Source: Dysgonomonas sp. (GTDB taxonomy: Bacteria; Bacteroidota; Bacteroidia; Bacteroidales; Dysgonomonadaceae). Taken from it: 12,154 nucleotides of DNA. This document shows, piece by piece, positions 7,041 through 12,154 of this stretch (positions are counted from its first letter, which is position 1; every line of letters starts with the position of its first letter). A program made the position numbers and the translations under genes. A model generated the notes under the pieces. It was not told the origin of the DNA. It was given only the letters and a program-made list of their open reading frames with translations, and ran no database searches. Location of the stretch: the NCBI GenBank assembly GCA_030151105.1, contig JASLEN010000215.1, positions 1-12,154 on the forward strand. Direction: 5' to 3'.

Positions 7041-8678
7041 TTATTCTACAACTTTGTATTTGTCGCCTGTTTCTTTAATTACTTTTTTATAAAAATCTTT
7101 AGAATATCCTGGGCGAGCTGGTGACGCAGGATTACCAAATTCATTTTTTTCAAAAACTCCATTGGTTTCCTTACGAACTATTCCGTCCATATATTTAATC
7201 ATTAAAAATTCTCCAAGTTTTTTCCATCTGTCAAAAGCATATTGTGCTTGCTCTTTACTATAATCCGTCAAAAACTCAACAGCCTTTTCTTGTGATTGAG
7301 CCAACAAAGCTAATGCTTTTTTGTCAGTGTCTTCTGTTTGAGCTTGGAATTTTTCTTCCAATTCTTTTTGCACTTTCACTACATCTGGATGCATTTGGTT
7401 GTATCTGTAATAAACCATATTGGCTACCCAATTGTGAATCCAGAAACTTGATGTCCATGAGAACTCAAACAAATTACCATTTCCTACTTTAAAGCATTCT
7501 GGAGTATCTGTCATAGCAGTGTACATTGGTGTATATACAGTTTGTCCAGCATCGTCCATACCAAACCATAGAATACCTCCAACTGTATTAGGCAGCCACG
7601 AGCGCATTTGCGCTACAAAGGTAAATGCAGTTTGCTGAGTTGCAATAGGACGTTCGTTGCAATATTGTTCGCCATCTACTTCCCAAGTAAGAGGAGCAAA
7701 ACGATAAGGTGATTCATACGCACCTGCACCCACATCAAATCTCCAATCCAAAGCTGTACCTTCATAGTGATCACGCATCATCTGTTTCAAATCACTTAAA
7801 GATAACTTTTGAGTTGCCTTAATATATAATGGCATTGGCGTATCTTTAACTTCACCTTTGGCGTATGGAAGATATTTATCCATCTCATTATTATATCTGT
7901 TGAAGAAACTCCAAACACGAGCTTCACAGAATCTCAAAGCTCCAAAATCGGCTGGGGCATAGGCTTGAGCAAAGCTGAAATCCTCATCTTTTCCCTTATA
8001 ATAGCCTTTTTCTTTAGCAAATGAAATAACATCTTTTGCATACATACAATTTTCTGGATCATTTAACGGAAACTGCTGGATACGAGCTTGATTAGCGTGT
8101 GCTGATATACAATCATCAGGAATGCGAATGGCTACCCAAGCAGATCCTTTAACTCCTCTTCCTTTACCAATCATCTCCATAACCCATACTTCGTTTGGGT
8201 CAGCTATCGAAAATGATTCTCCACCACTAAAGAAGCCATATTTGTCAACCAATTCGGTCATCACTTTGATTGCTTCTCTTGCTGTTTTGGCACGTTGAAG
8301 TGTGATGTAAATTAGGCTTCCATAATCAACAATACCTTCGGGATTTTCTAATTCAGGTCTCCCTCCAAAAGTTGTTTCAGCAATTGCCAACTGATGCTCG
8401 TTCATATTGCCAATCACATTGTAAGTTTCTCTTACTTGATCAATCTCTCCAAGATATTTTCCAGAGTCCCAATCATAAACTTTTAGTTTTGCTCCTGCTG
8501 GATATTTTGCTGCTGGAAAATGGTACAACTCGCCAAATAAATTATAAGAATCGGCAGAATAGGTGATCATTGTCGAACCATCTGTACTGGCTTTTTTTCC
8601 GACCAATAGATTGGTGCACGAAAATATCCGATTTTGAGCGAGTAAAGATAAAAGGATAATTAAATAGATTTTTTTCAT
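7041..8678 (-). CDS. Secreted C69-family peptidase/dipeptidase (Ntn hydrolase)
   Basis: This 545-residue exported protein belongs to peptidase family C69, Ntn-fold amidohydrolases that use an N-terminal cysteine exposed by processing and often act on dipeptides. A signal peptide (MKKIYLIILLSLLAQNRIFS) ends directly before Cys21, which begins the conserved CTNLLVGKKASTDGSTMITYSADS block. Signal-peptide removal would therefore unmask the nucleophile. Further family stretches are ETTFGGRPE (101-109), DYGSLIYITLQRAKTAREAI (118-137), GGESFSIADPNEVWVMEMIG (152-171) and SAHANQARI (192-200). It is the first gene of a minus-strand operon, 18 nt ahead of an importer permease, which hints that it processes a peptide-containing substrate in the periplasm or outside the cell. 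That coupling is inference. Lipoprotein attachment at Cys21 is conceivable (IFSC) but would block catalysis and is a poor lipobox. Confidence 0.9.
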   Translation of the reverse strand: MKKIYLIILLSLLAQNRIFSCTNLLVGKKASTDGSTMITYSADSYNLFGELYHFPAAKYPAGAKLKVYDWDSGKYLGEIDQVRETYNVIGNMNEHQLAIAETTFGGRPELENPEGIVDYGSLIYITLQRAKTAREAIKVMTELVDKYGFFSGGESFSIADPNEVWVMEMIGKGRGVKGSAWVAIRIPDDCISAHANQARIQQFPLNDPENCMYAKDVISFAKEKGYYKGKDEDFSFAQAYAPADFGALRFCEARVWSFFNRYNNEMDKYLPYAKGEVKDTPMPLYIKATQKLSLSDLKQMMRDHYEGTALDWRFDVGAGAYESPYRFAPLTWEVDGEQYCNERPIATQQTAFTFVAQMRSWLPNTVGGILWFGMDDAGQTVYTPMYTAMTDTPECFKVGNGNLFEFSWTSSFWIHNWVANMVYYRYNQMHPDVVKVQKELEEKFQAQTEDTDKKALALLAQSQEKAVEFLTDYSKEQAQYAFDRWKKLGEFLMIKYMDGIVRKETNGVFEKNEFGNPASPARPGYSKDFYKKVIKETGDKYKVVE

Positions 8679-8784
8679 AAATCAGTTTCGTATTTCATTT
8701 GCATCTCAAAATGCAAATTGGGTAAAACATACATTTTCTTAAGTAAAGATACTTCTTAAATATTAAAGATAGGTATTTCTATAT

Positions 8785-8945
8785 TTTACATATGCATTTA
8801 CAAATGTACTCAAAGGTTATCGAAACAAATGTAAAGAGTGGATAAAATAGCATAATTTACAGATGTGTTACTCTATTTATCTCATTATATCTAACTTTGT
8901 AAACATATTGGCTGGTTGTTTACATTTAACTTATATACATATGTT
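8785..8945. repeat. Operator-like TACAnnTGTA dyads, peptidase-proximal group
   Basis: Ten-base cores, compared with TACAnnTGTA, are: 8787-8796 TACATATGCA (one mismatch), 8799-8808 TACAAATGTA (perfect), 8824-8833 AACAAATGTA (one), 8858-8867 TACAGATGTG (one) and 8936-8945 TACATATGTT (one). There are also single half sites TGTAAAC at 8898-8904 and GTTTACA at 8918-8924. Together they look like a multi-site operator ahead of the minus-strand peptidase-transporter operon. The binding protein is not proven. The neighbouring helix-turn-helix gene is the simplest candidate, but TACAnnTGTA is also the core recognised by BlaI/MecI/CopY-type repressors. Confidence 0.55.
8801..8829 (-). promoter_or_regulatory. 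Candidate promoter for the peptidase-permease-ATPase operon
   Basis: On the minus strand, TTTG (8829-8826) is followed after 17 nt by TACATTTG (8808-8801). This matches the Bacteroidota -33 TTTG and -7 TAnnTTTG pattern, with a spacer slightly shorter than usual. Transcription would begin near 8794, giving a leader of about 115 nt before the ATG at 8678. The -7 element lies within a dyad, so a protein bound there would compete with RNA polymerase. The repeated dyad itself supplies TACATTTG, so the match may be a by-product of the repeats. Confidence 0.35.
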
Positions 8946-9074
8946 ATGTCGTTTTATTATTTTAACATTCTGTTTTTATTTGCATATAATATATTTATAA
9001 CTAGTGTTTTATATTTAATATGTAAAGCTGTAATCTAAATATAAAAAACATTTCAGCTCATTTTAAAGAAATGT

Positions 9075-9136
9075 ACTATTTATAGTGTTAAAAATATTAT
9101 TTTATATACTATAAACCATATAGTTAGTAACTATAT
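9075..9136. repeat. Cluster of ACTATA/TATAGT inverted repeats with 19-bp palindrome
   Basis: ATATAGTTAGTAACTATAT at 9118-9136 is a perfect inverted repeat (9-bp arms around one G). Beside it are ACTATTTATAGT at 9075-9086 (5-bp arms, 2-nt centre) and ACTATA...TATAGT at 9108-9124 (6-bp arms, 5-nt centre), which shares bases with the palindrome. The region is A+T rich, so the short dyads could arise by chance, but the 19-bp one is less likely to. It is a possible second operator type or cruciform-forming site in the middle of the regulator-peptidase spacer. Confidence 0.5.
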
Positions 9137-9213
9137 ATTAATCTATGATTAGCTATAATTACTATCTGGTATACATGTTTAATATACAAAAGTATTTTTG
9201 CTAATAGCTCTAA

Positions 9214-9317
9214 AGAAACAAATGTAAACGGGAATAATTTTGATGAAAACTTTTGAATGTTTACATTTGTATTTAAAGATAGAGTGTCCACTATACATAT
9301 GTATTGTTACATTTCTA
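9214..9317. repeat. Operator-like TACAnnTGTA dyads upstream of the HTH gene
   Basis: Cores are at 9217-9226 AACAAATGTA (one mismatch to TACAnnTGTA; right arm TGTAAAC is complete), 9262-9271 TACATTTGTA (perfect; left arm GTTTACA is complete), 9294-9303 TACATATGTA (perfect, within the 12-bp palindrome ATACATATGTAT) and 9308-9317 TACATTTCTA (one mismatch). They lie 29 to 129 bp before the ATG of the regulator gene, where an autoregulatory operator is expected. Mixed orientation and the shared core suggest binding sites rather than a tandem duplication. Confidence 0.6.
9239..9269 (+). promoter_or_regulatory. Predicted promoter of the HTH regulator gene
   Basis: TTTG at 9239-9242 and TACATTTG at 9262-9269, separated by 19 nt, fit the Bacteroidota -33/-7 consensus (TTTG, TAnnTTTG) exactly. 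Transcription would begin near 9276, about 70 nt before the ATG at 9346. The -7 element is part of the dyad GTTTACATTTGTA (9259-9271), so a dimer bound there should block the promoter, and the perfect dyad at 9294-9303 falls in the leader. This arrangement suits autorepression. Confidence 0.5.
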
Positions 9318-9345
9318 TATCTCTTATTTAAAGGCATAAACTAAT

Positions 9346-9849
9346 ATGAAAGAACGTATTATACAGATTATGGAAGCTGAGAGGCTTACACCATCCTTAT
9401 TTGCTGACAAATTGAATGTGGGTAGGGCTGTTATTTCTCATATACTAAATGGGCGTAATAATCCTAGTTTGGATGTTGTGATTCGCATATTAGATACTAT
9501 GAACTATATAAATGCAGACTGGTTGCTCTCTGGTAAGGGCGAGATGCGTAAGAGTGATGTTTTGGAGCCTACAGAGAAAGAAATGTCAACTTCTAGCAAC
9601 CAATCATTAGATTTGTTCTCTAATGAGAGAGAAGAGAAGTCTGAAATGAATGCAGTAGAGGGAGCCGCTGTTTTAACAAGGGCTAATGCAAGCTCTGATA
9701 TTAATAATTCAGATGTAATAAATCCAACCACTAAAGAAGAGATGCCATTACCTATTATTCCCATTACAGAAAAGAAAATAAGTAAGGTAATTATCTATTA
9801 TTCAGACAATACCTTCCAAGCATTTAATCCTGATAATAAAGGGTTGTGA
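9346..9849 (+). CDS. Small XRE-type helix-turn-helix transcriptional regulator
   Basis: This is a probable cytoplasmic DNA-binding protein of 167 residues. Residues 1-66 form a Cro/CI-like helix-turn-helix domain: helices at about 15-22 (TPSLFADK) and 26-35 (GRAVISHILN), then the family phrase GRNNPSLDVVIRILD (36-50) and NADWLLSGKGEM (56-67). A low-complexity linker rich in Ser, Asn and Glu follows (about 70-140). The tail KISKVIIYYSDNTFQAFNPD (about 144-163) looks like a short beta element seen in relatives in Bacteroidota whose role I do not know. There is no peptidase or ligand domain of LexA/CI type. Dyads lie on both sides, so autoregulation is likely. Its targets are unknown; pyrKD and the divergent peptidase operon are the nearest candidates. 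Confidence 0.88.
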   Translation: MKERIIQIMEAERLTPSLFADKLNVGRAVISHILNGRNNPSLDVVIRILDTMNYINADWLLSGKGEMRKSDVLEPTEKEMSTSSNQSLDLFSNEREEKSEMNAVEGAAVLTRANASSDINNSDVINPTTKEEMPLPIIPITEKKISKVIIYYSDNTFQAFNPDNKGL

Positions 9850-9864
9850 TTAAATTAACGCACG

Positions 9865-9880
9865 GTTTACAAATGTAAAC
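9865..9880. promoter_or_regulatory. Best operator-like dyad, between HTH gene and pyrK
   Basis: GTTTACAAATGTAAAC has 7-bp perfect arms around AA. It is the most complete copy of the dyad found in the window. It lies 16 nt after the regulator's stop codon and about 95 bp upstream of the pyrK -7 element. It could act on pyrK from a distance or on a minus-strand promoter. Its 2-nt centre makes an RNA hairpin unlikely, so it is better read as a DNA site. Confidence 0.6.
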
Positions 9881-9974
9881 AATGAATTGTAAATTATTTG
9901 TTCGGAGTAAATCTAAAATCTAGTCCATTTTTTGAACTTAGGATATTATGGTTCTAAAAATCTCTTTATTTTAC

Positions 9975-9982
9975 TACCTTTG
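9975..9982 (+). promoter_or_regulatory. Predicted -7 element of the pyrKD promoter
   Basis: TACCTTTG matches the Bacteroidota TAnnTTTG element in the common form seen in this phylum (context TTACTACCTTTGTT). Transcription would start near 9989, about 43 nt before the pyrK ATG. No clear TTTG stands at the usual -33 distance; the nearest, at 9931-9934, is too far upstream. This suggests pyrKD has its own promoter rather than depending on read-through from the regulator gene. Confidence 0.5.
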
Positions 9983-10031
9983 TTTGTTGATAAACTATTC
10001 TAGAAAAATCAATATATAAGTATTATTGTAG

Positions 10032-10811
10032 ATGAATAAAATGCTTGATTTGGTTGTTACAGAAAATACTACACTCAGTAATAACTATTGTTTGATAAAA
10101 CTAACAACTACAGACCAAAGTAGATTACCAGAAATGCAGCCGGGTCAATTTGTACAAGTGCGAGTTGACAATTCAGCAACCACTTATTTACGTCGTCCTA
10201 TCTCAGTAAATTTTGTAGATAAATCGTCTAACGAACTTCTTTTGCTTGTGCAAATGATTGGAGATGGCACACGTGCAATGGGACAATATCTAAAAGGTGA
10301 TATTGTCAATCTTTTGCTTCCATTGGGTAATACTTTTTCAGAACCCAAAGATAAAAACAAAGCCGTTTTGCTTGTAGGTGGTGGAGTCGGAATTGCTCCA
10401 ATGCTTTTTCTTGGGTCTGAACTTAAAAAGCAAGGCTATATAATTAATTTTCTTTTGGGTGCTCGATCGCAAAAAGACTTATTGCAATTGGATGAGTTTG
10501 CTAAATATGGAAAGGTATATACTACTACAGAAGATGGAACTCATGGCGAAAAAGGCTATGTAACCAATCATTCTATCCTTAATAATACAGATTTGGGCTC
10601 TATTTATACATGTGGACCTAAGCCTATGATGCAAGCAATTGCAAATTATGCTCATGTAAACAATATAGACTGTGAAGTTTCGCTAGAGAATATGATGGCT
10701 TGCGGATTTGGAGCATGCCTCTGTTGTGTAGAAAAAACAGTGAAGGGAAATGTGTGTGTATGTACAGAAGGACCTGTATTTAATATAAAAGATTTGACAT
10801 GGAAAAATTGA
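10032..10811 (+). CDS. pyrK: Dihydroorotate dehydrogenase B, electron transfer subunit
   Basis: This is the FAD and [2Fe-2S] subunit that passes electrons from PyrD to NAD+ in class 1B dihydroorotate dehydrogenase (de novo pyrimidine synthesis, cytoplasm). The 259 residues show the ferredoxin-reductase fold: the flavin-binding RRPISVN (54-60) and GDGTRAM (77-83), NAD-binding GGGVGIAPM (116-124), LGARSQKDL (142-150) and TCGPKPMMQAI (193-203). The C-terminal iron-sulphur cluster ligands are probably Cys224, Cys229, Cys232 and Cys244, with Cys231 and Cys242 as extra cysteines. The spacing before the last cysteine is shorter than I recall for the Lactococcus enzyme. The ATG at 10032 is preferred; another Met occurs at residue 4. 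The gene overlaps pyrD by 13 nt, so the subunits are made together. Confidence 0.95.
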   Translation: MNKMLDLVVTENTTLSNNYCLIKLTTTDQSRLPEMQPGQFVQVRVDNSATTYLRRPISVNFVDKSSNELLLLVQMIGDGTRAMGQYLKGDIVNLLLPLGNTFSEPKDKNKAVLLVGGGVGIAPMLFLGSELKKQGYIINFLLGARSQKDLLQLDEFAKYGKVYTTTEDGTHGEKGYVTNHSILNNTDLGSIYTCGPKPMMQAIANYAHVNNIDCEVSLENMMACGFGACLCCVEKTVKGNVCVCTEGPVFNIKDLTWKN

Positions 10812-11710
10812 AAGTAAACATTGGCAGGTTAGAATTGAAAAACCCAGTGATGACAGCCTCTGGTACATTTGGTTTTGGAGAAGAATATGCAGACTTTTTA
10901 GATTTGTCAAAACTTGGAGGAATCTGTGTAAAAGGAACCACCATCACAGCGCGAGAAGGAAATGACTATCCACGTATGGCGGAGACACCTATGGGAATGT
11001 TGAACGCTGTAGGATTACAAAATAAGGGAGTTGACTATTTTGTTTCTGATATTTATCCCAGAATAAAAGACTATGAAACAAGAATTGTGGTTAACGTATC
11101 AGGGTCAACTATTGATGATTATGTAGCATGCACAGAAAAACTGGTTGGATTAACTAATGTAGCTGCTATTGAATTAAATATTTCATGTCCCAATGTAAAA
11201 GAAGGTGGAATGGCATTTGGAACATGTACTAAGTCGGCAGGCGAAGTTACGAGAGCAGTCCGCAAGGTTTGGGATAAAAGTATGATTGTAAAGCTTTCGC
11301 CCAATGTGACGGATATTACCGAAATTGCACGTTCTGTAGAAGCAGAGGGAGCCGATTCGGTTTCGCTGATCAATACACTTCTAGGAATGGCTGTAGATAT
11401 TAGATCTCAGAAACCAGTTTTATCTACTATAACAGGAGGATTATCTGGTCCTTGTGTAAAACCTGTGGCGCTCCGTATGGTGTGGCAAGTGTATAATGCT
11501 GTAAAAATCCCTGTAATAGGAATGGGAGGAATTTCATCTTGGCAAGATGCCATTGAATTTATCCTTGCTGGTTCTACTGCGATACAAATAGGAACACACA
11601 ATTTTATTGATCCCACAATTTCTGAAAAGGTCGTGTTGGGGATAAAACAATATTTAGAGGACAATAATATTTCAAATATAAAAGACTTGATAGGAGCATT
11701 GAGAGTATAA
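10799..11710 (+). CDS. pyrD: Dihydroorotate dehydrogenase B, catalytic subunit
   Basis: This FMN enzyme oxidises dihydroorotate to orotate, the fourth step of pyrimidine synthesis, passing electrons to PyrK. The 303-residue TIM-barrel protein is of normal length for class 1B. It shows NPVMTASGTFGFG (15-27), VKGTT (44-48), NAVGLQNKG (69-77) and NISCPNVKEGG (127-137), with the catalytic base Cys130; class 2 enzymes have Ser there. Phosphate-binding glycines of the FMN site follow in GGLSGP (213-218), GMGGISSWQDAIEFILAGST (241-260) and QIGT (263-266). The start overlaps pyrK by 13 nt, which together with Cys130 fixes the class as 1B. A strong hairpin follows 19 nt after the stop. Confidence 0.97.
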   Translation: MEKLKVNIGRLELKNPVMTASGTFGFGEEYADFLDLSKLGGICVKGTTITAREGNDYPRMAETPMGMLNAVGLQNKGVDYFVSDIYPRIKDYETRIVVNVSGSTIDDYVACTEKLVGLTNVAAIELNISCPNVKEGGMAFGTCTKSAGEVTRAVRKVWDKSMIVKLSPNVTDITEIARSVEAEGADSVSLINTLLGMAVDIRSQKPVLSTITGGLSGPCVKPVALRMVWQVYNAVKIPVIGMGGISSWQDAIEFILAGSTAIQIGTHNFIDPTISEKVVLGIKQYLEDNNISNIKDLIGALRV

Positions 11711-11729
11711 TAATTACCTTTTTTTAGAT

Positions 11730-11776
11730 ACAAGATAGCGAACATGAAGTGTTAAACTTTTTGTTCGCTATCTTGT
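11730..11776 (+). terminator. Strong hairpin after pyrD
   Basis: ACAAGATAGCGAACA (11730-11744) and TGTTCGCTATCTTGT (11762-11776) are perfect 15-bp arms. Beyond a T-T mismatch the stem continues through GAAGT (11746-11750) and ACTTT (11756-11760) to a 5-nt loop. It is the strongest RNA hairpin in the window and stands just after pyrD, so it probably ends or protects the pyrKD message. Oddly, the run of seven T lies before the stem (11719-11725), and only AT-rich sequence follows it, so it is not a textbook intrinsic terminator. Confidence 0.65.
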
Positions 11777-11902
11777 TAATATCACTAATATTAACTTTTG
11801 AATTATAAAAAAGAGGGCTGTCAGAACATTATTCTGGATATTCTTCGTATTTTTATATATTCATCAGGGTAATAAATATGTATTATTACTAAAATAGTTT
11901 TT

Positions 11903-12154
11903 ATGTTAAAAAACATGACTAGAGTAGCCATAGGGTTACTAATAGTGTTGGGAACGCCTATGTTGAAGGCGCAAACCATTGATAGCTTATCAACAACAAA
12001 CTTGAGGTCAGACTCATTAAAAATAGAATCTGATACAATTGGAGAATCGAAGAGAAATATTTTCCAAAAGATTAAAGCATACTTTGACGAATCGAATAAA
12101 GAAAAAGAAGAGAAAAAATTTGATGTTTCCTTTATTGGAGGACCTCACTATTCA
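11903..12154 (+). CDS. Exported protein, probably BamA/TamA-like outer-membrane protein (5' end only)
   Basis: The frame opens at the ATG at 11903 and runs without a stop to the window end (84 residues). It begins with a signal peptide: basic MLKNMTR, hydrophobic VAIGLLIVLGTPML, and a likely cut at KAQ (about 22-24). A second Met at residue 5 is an alternative start. A polar, charged stretch follows (about 25-72), then KKFDVSFIGGPHYS at the edge. The Phe-Asp-x-Ser-Phe-Ile-Gly-Gly-Pro-His-Tyr-Ser phrase after a Lys/Glu-rich segment recalls a Bacteroidota family of D15/BamA-TamA-like surface barrels. That family assignment is from memory of the motif; the barrel itself is outside the window. 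It lies 192 nt after pyrD, beyond the hairpin, and so is probably transcribed separately. Confidence 0.7.
   Translation, partial: MLKNMTRVAIGLLIVLGTPMLKAQTIDSLSTTNLRSDSLKIESDTIGESKRNIFQKIKAYFDESNKEKEEKKFDVSFIGGPHYS

Larger units (their letters stand above)
8679..9345. other. AT-rich gene-free region with many short dyads
   Basis: No convincing coding frame lies in these 667 bases between the divergent peptidase and regulator genes. The stretch is markedly A+T rich. It holds two groups of TACA-WW-TGTA dyads (about 8785-8945 and 9214-9317), a middle block of ACTATA/TATAGT repeats with a 19-bp perfect palindrome (9075-9136), and candidate promoters reading outward both ways. GAAACAAATGTAAA occurs twice (8822-8835, 9215-9228), as does TATACATATGT (8934-8944, 9292-9302). 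I saw no tRNA, riboswitch or terminator with a good T run. The span is much longer than two promoters need, so a small RNA or the remains of a lost gene is possible. Confidence 0.6.

Noticed and set aside
8615..8629. Possible lipobox IFSC in the C69 peptidase
   Set aside because: Phe at the -2 position is poor for a lipobox, and the cysteine is the expected N-terminal nucleophile of the family, so ordinary signal cleavage fits better.
8837..8845. AGTGGATAA, one base off a DnaA box, in the AT-rich spacer
   Set aside because: A single imperfect box with no cluster and no dnaA or other origin genes nearby does not support a replication origin.
11407..11745. 112-codon open frame on the minus strand over the end of pyrD
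   Set aside because: It runs antisense through the conserved FMN-site codons of pyrD and starts in the 3' hairpin; no independent support.
11773..11800. TTG-N17-AACTTTTG as a promoter for the outer-membrane protein gene
   Set aside because: The -7 element misses the conserved TA, and the -33 element lies inside the pyrD hairpin; not strong enough to list as a feature.
11811..11839. TCAGAA...TTCTGG stem after an AAGAGGGCTG stretch
   Set aside because: It is six pairs including a wobble, with no T run. It recalls common Bacteroidota terminator sequence but is too degraded to call.

Overview
The window reads as ordinary chromosome of a low-GC Bacteroidota, most likely a member of the Bacteroidales. 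Three signs point there: the gene order mreB-mreC-mreD-mrdA-rodA with lineage-typical protein starts (GTG-AKDLNSDKR for PBP2, MHNLLNFLIRNTYW for MreC); an absence of Shine-Dalgarno sites in favour of A-rich leaders; and promoter elements of the Bacteroidota type (TAnnTTTG at -7, TTTG at -33). I cannot assign a genus. There are no rRNA, tRNA, CRISPR, phage or transposon genes.

Layout. Positions 1-47 are the last codons of mreB. Positions 233-4968 (+) are a tightly overlapped rod-shape/elongasome operon: mreC, mreD, mrdA (PBP2 transpeptidase) and rodA (SEDS glycosyltransferase). It converges, with only 9 nt between stops, on a minus-strand operon at 8678-4978. That operon encodes a secreted C69-family peptidase, a FecCD-type permease and its ABC ATPase, with no substrate-binding protein or TonB-dependent receptor in view. 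Positions 8679-9345 are a 667-bp AT-rich stretch without a gene but crowded with short dyads. Positions 9346-9849 (+) encode a small XRE-type helix-turn-helix regulator. Positions 10032-11710 (+) are pyrK-pyrD, a class 1B (NAD-linked) dihydroorotate dehydrogenase. A strong hairpin follows, and from 11903 to the window end runs the start of an exported, probably BamA/TamA-like outer-membrane protein.

How it fits together. MreC and MreD are the membrane scaffold that couples cytoplasmic MreB filaments to the PBP2-RodA synthase pair, so the first operon is one functional machine. The second operon is probably an importer of a metal chelate or corrinoid-like compound, joined to a peptidase whose role in uptake is unknown. 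PyrK and PyrD form the de novo pyrimidine enzyme.

The most interesting signal is regulatory. Dyads of the form TACA-WW-TGTA (best copy GTTTACAAATGTAAAC at 9865-9880) cluster on both sides of the helix-turn-helix gene. One overlaps the -7 element of that gene's best predicted promoter, one lies in a candidate promoter of the divergent peptidase operon, and one sits between the regulator and pyrK. This suggests a small undescribed operator/regulator unit. It is an inference from sequence only, and I see no wholly new enzymatic system in this window.
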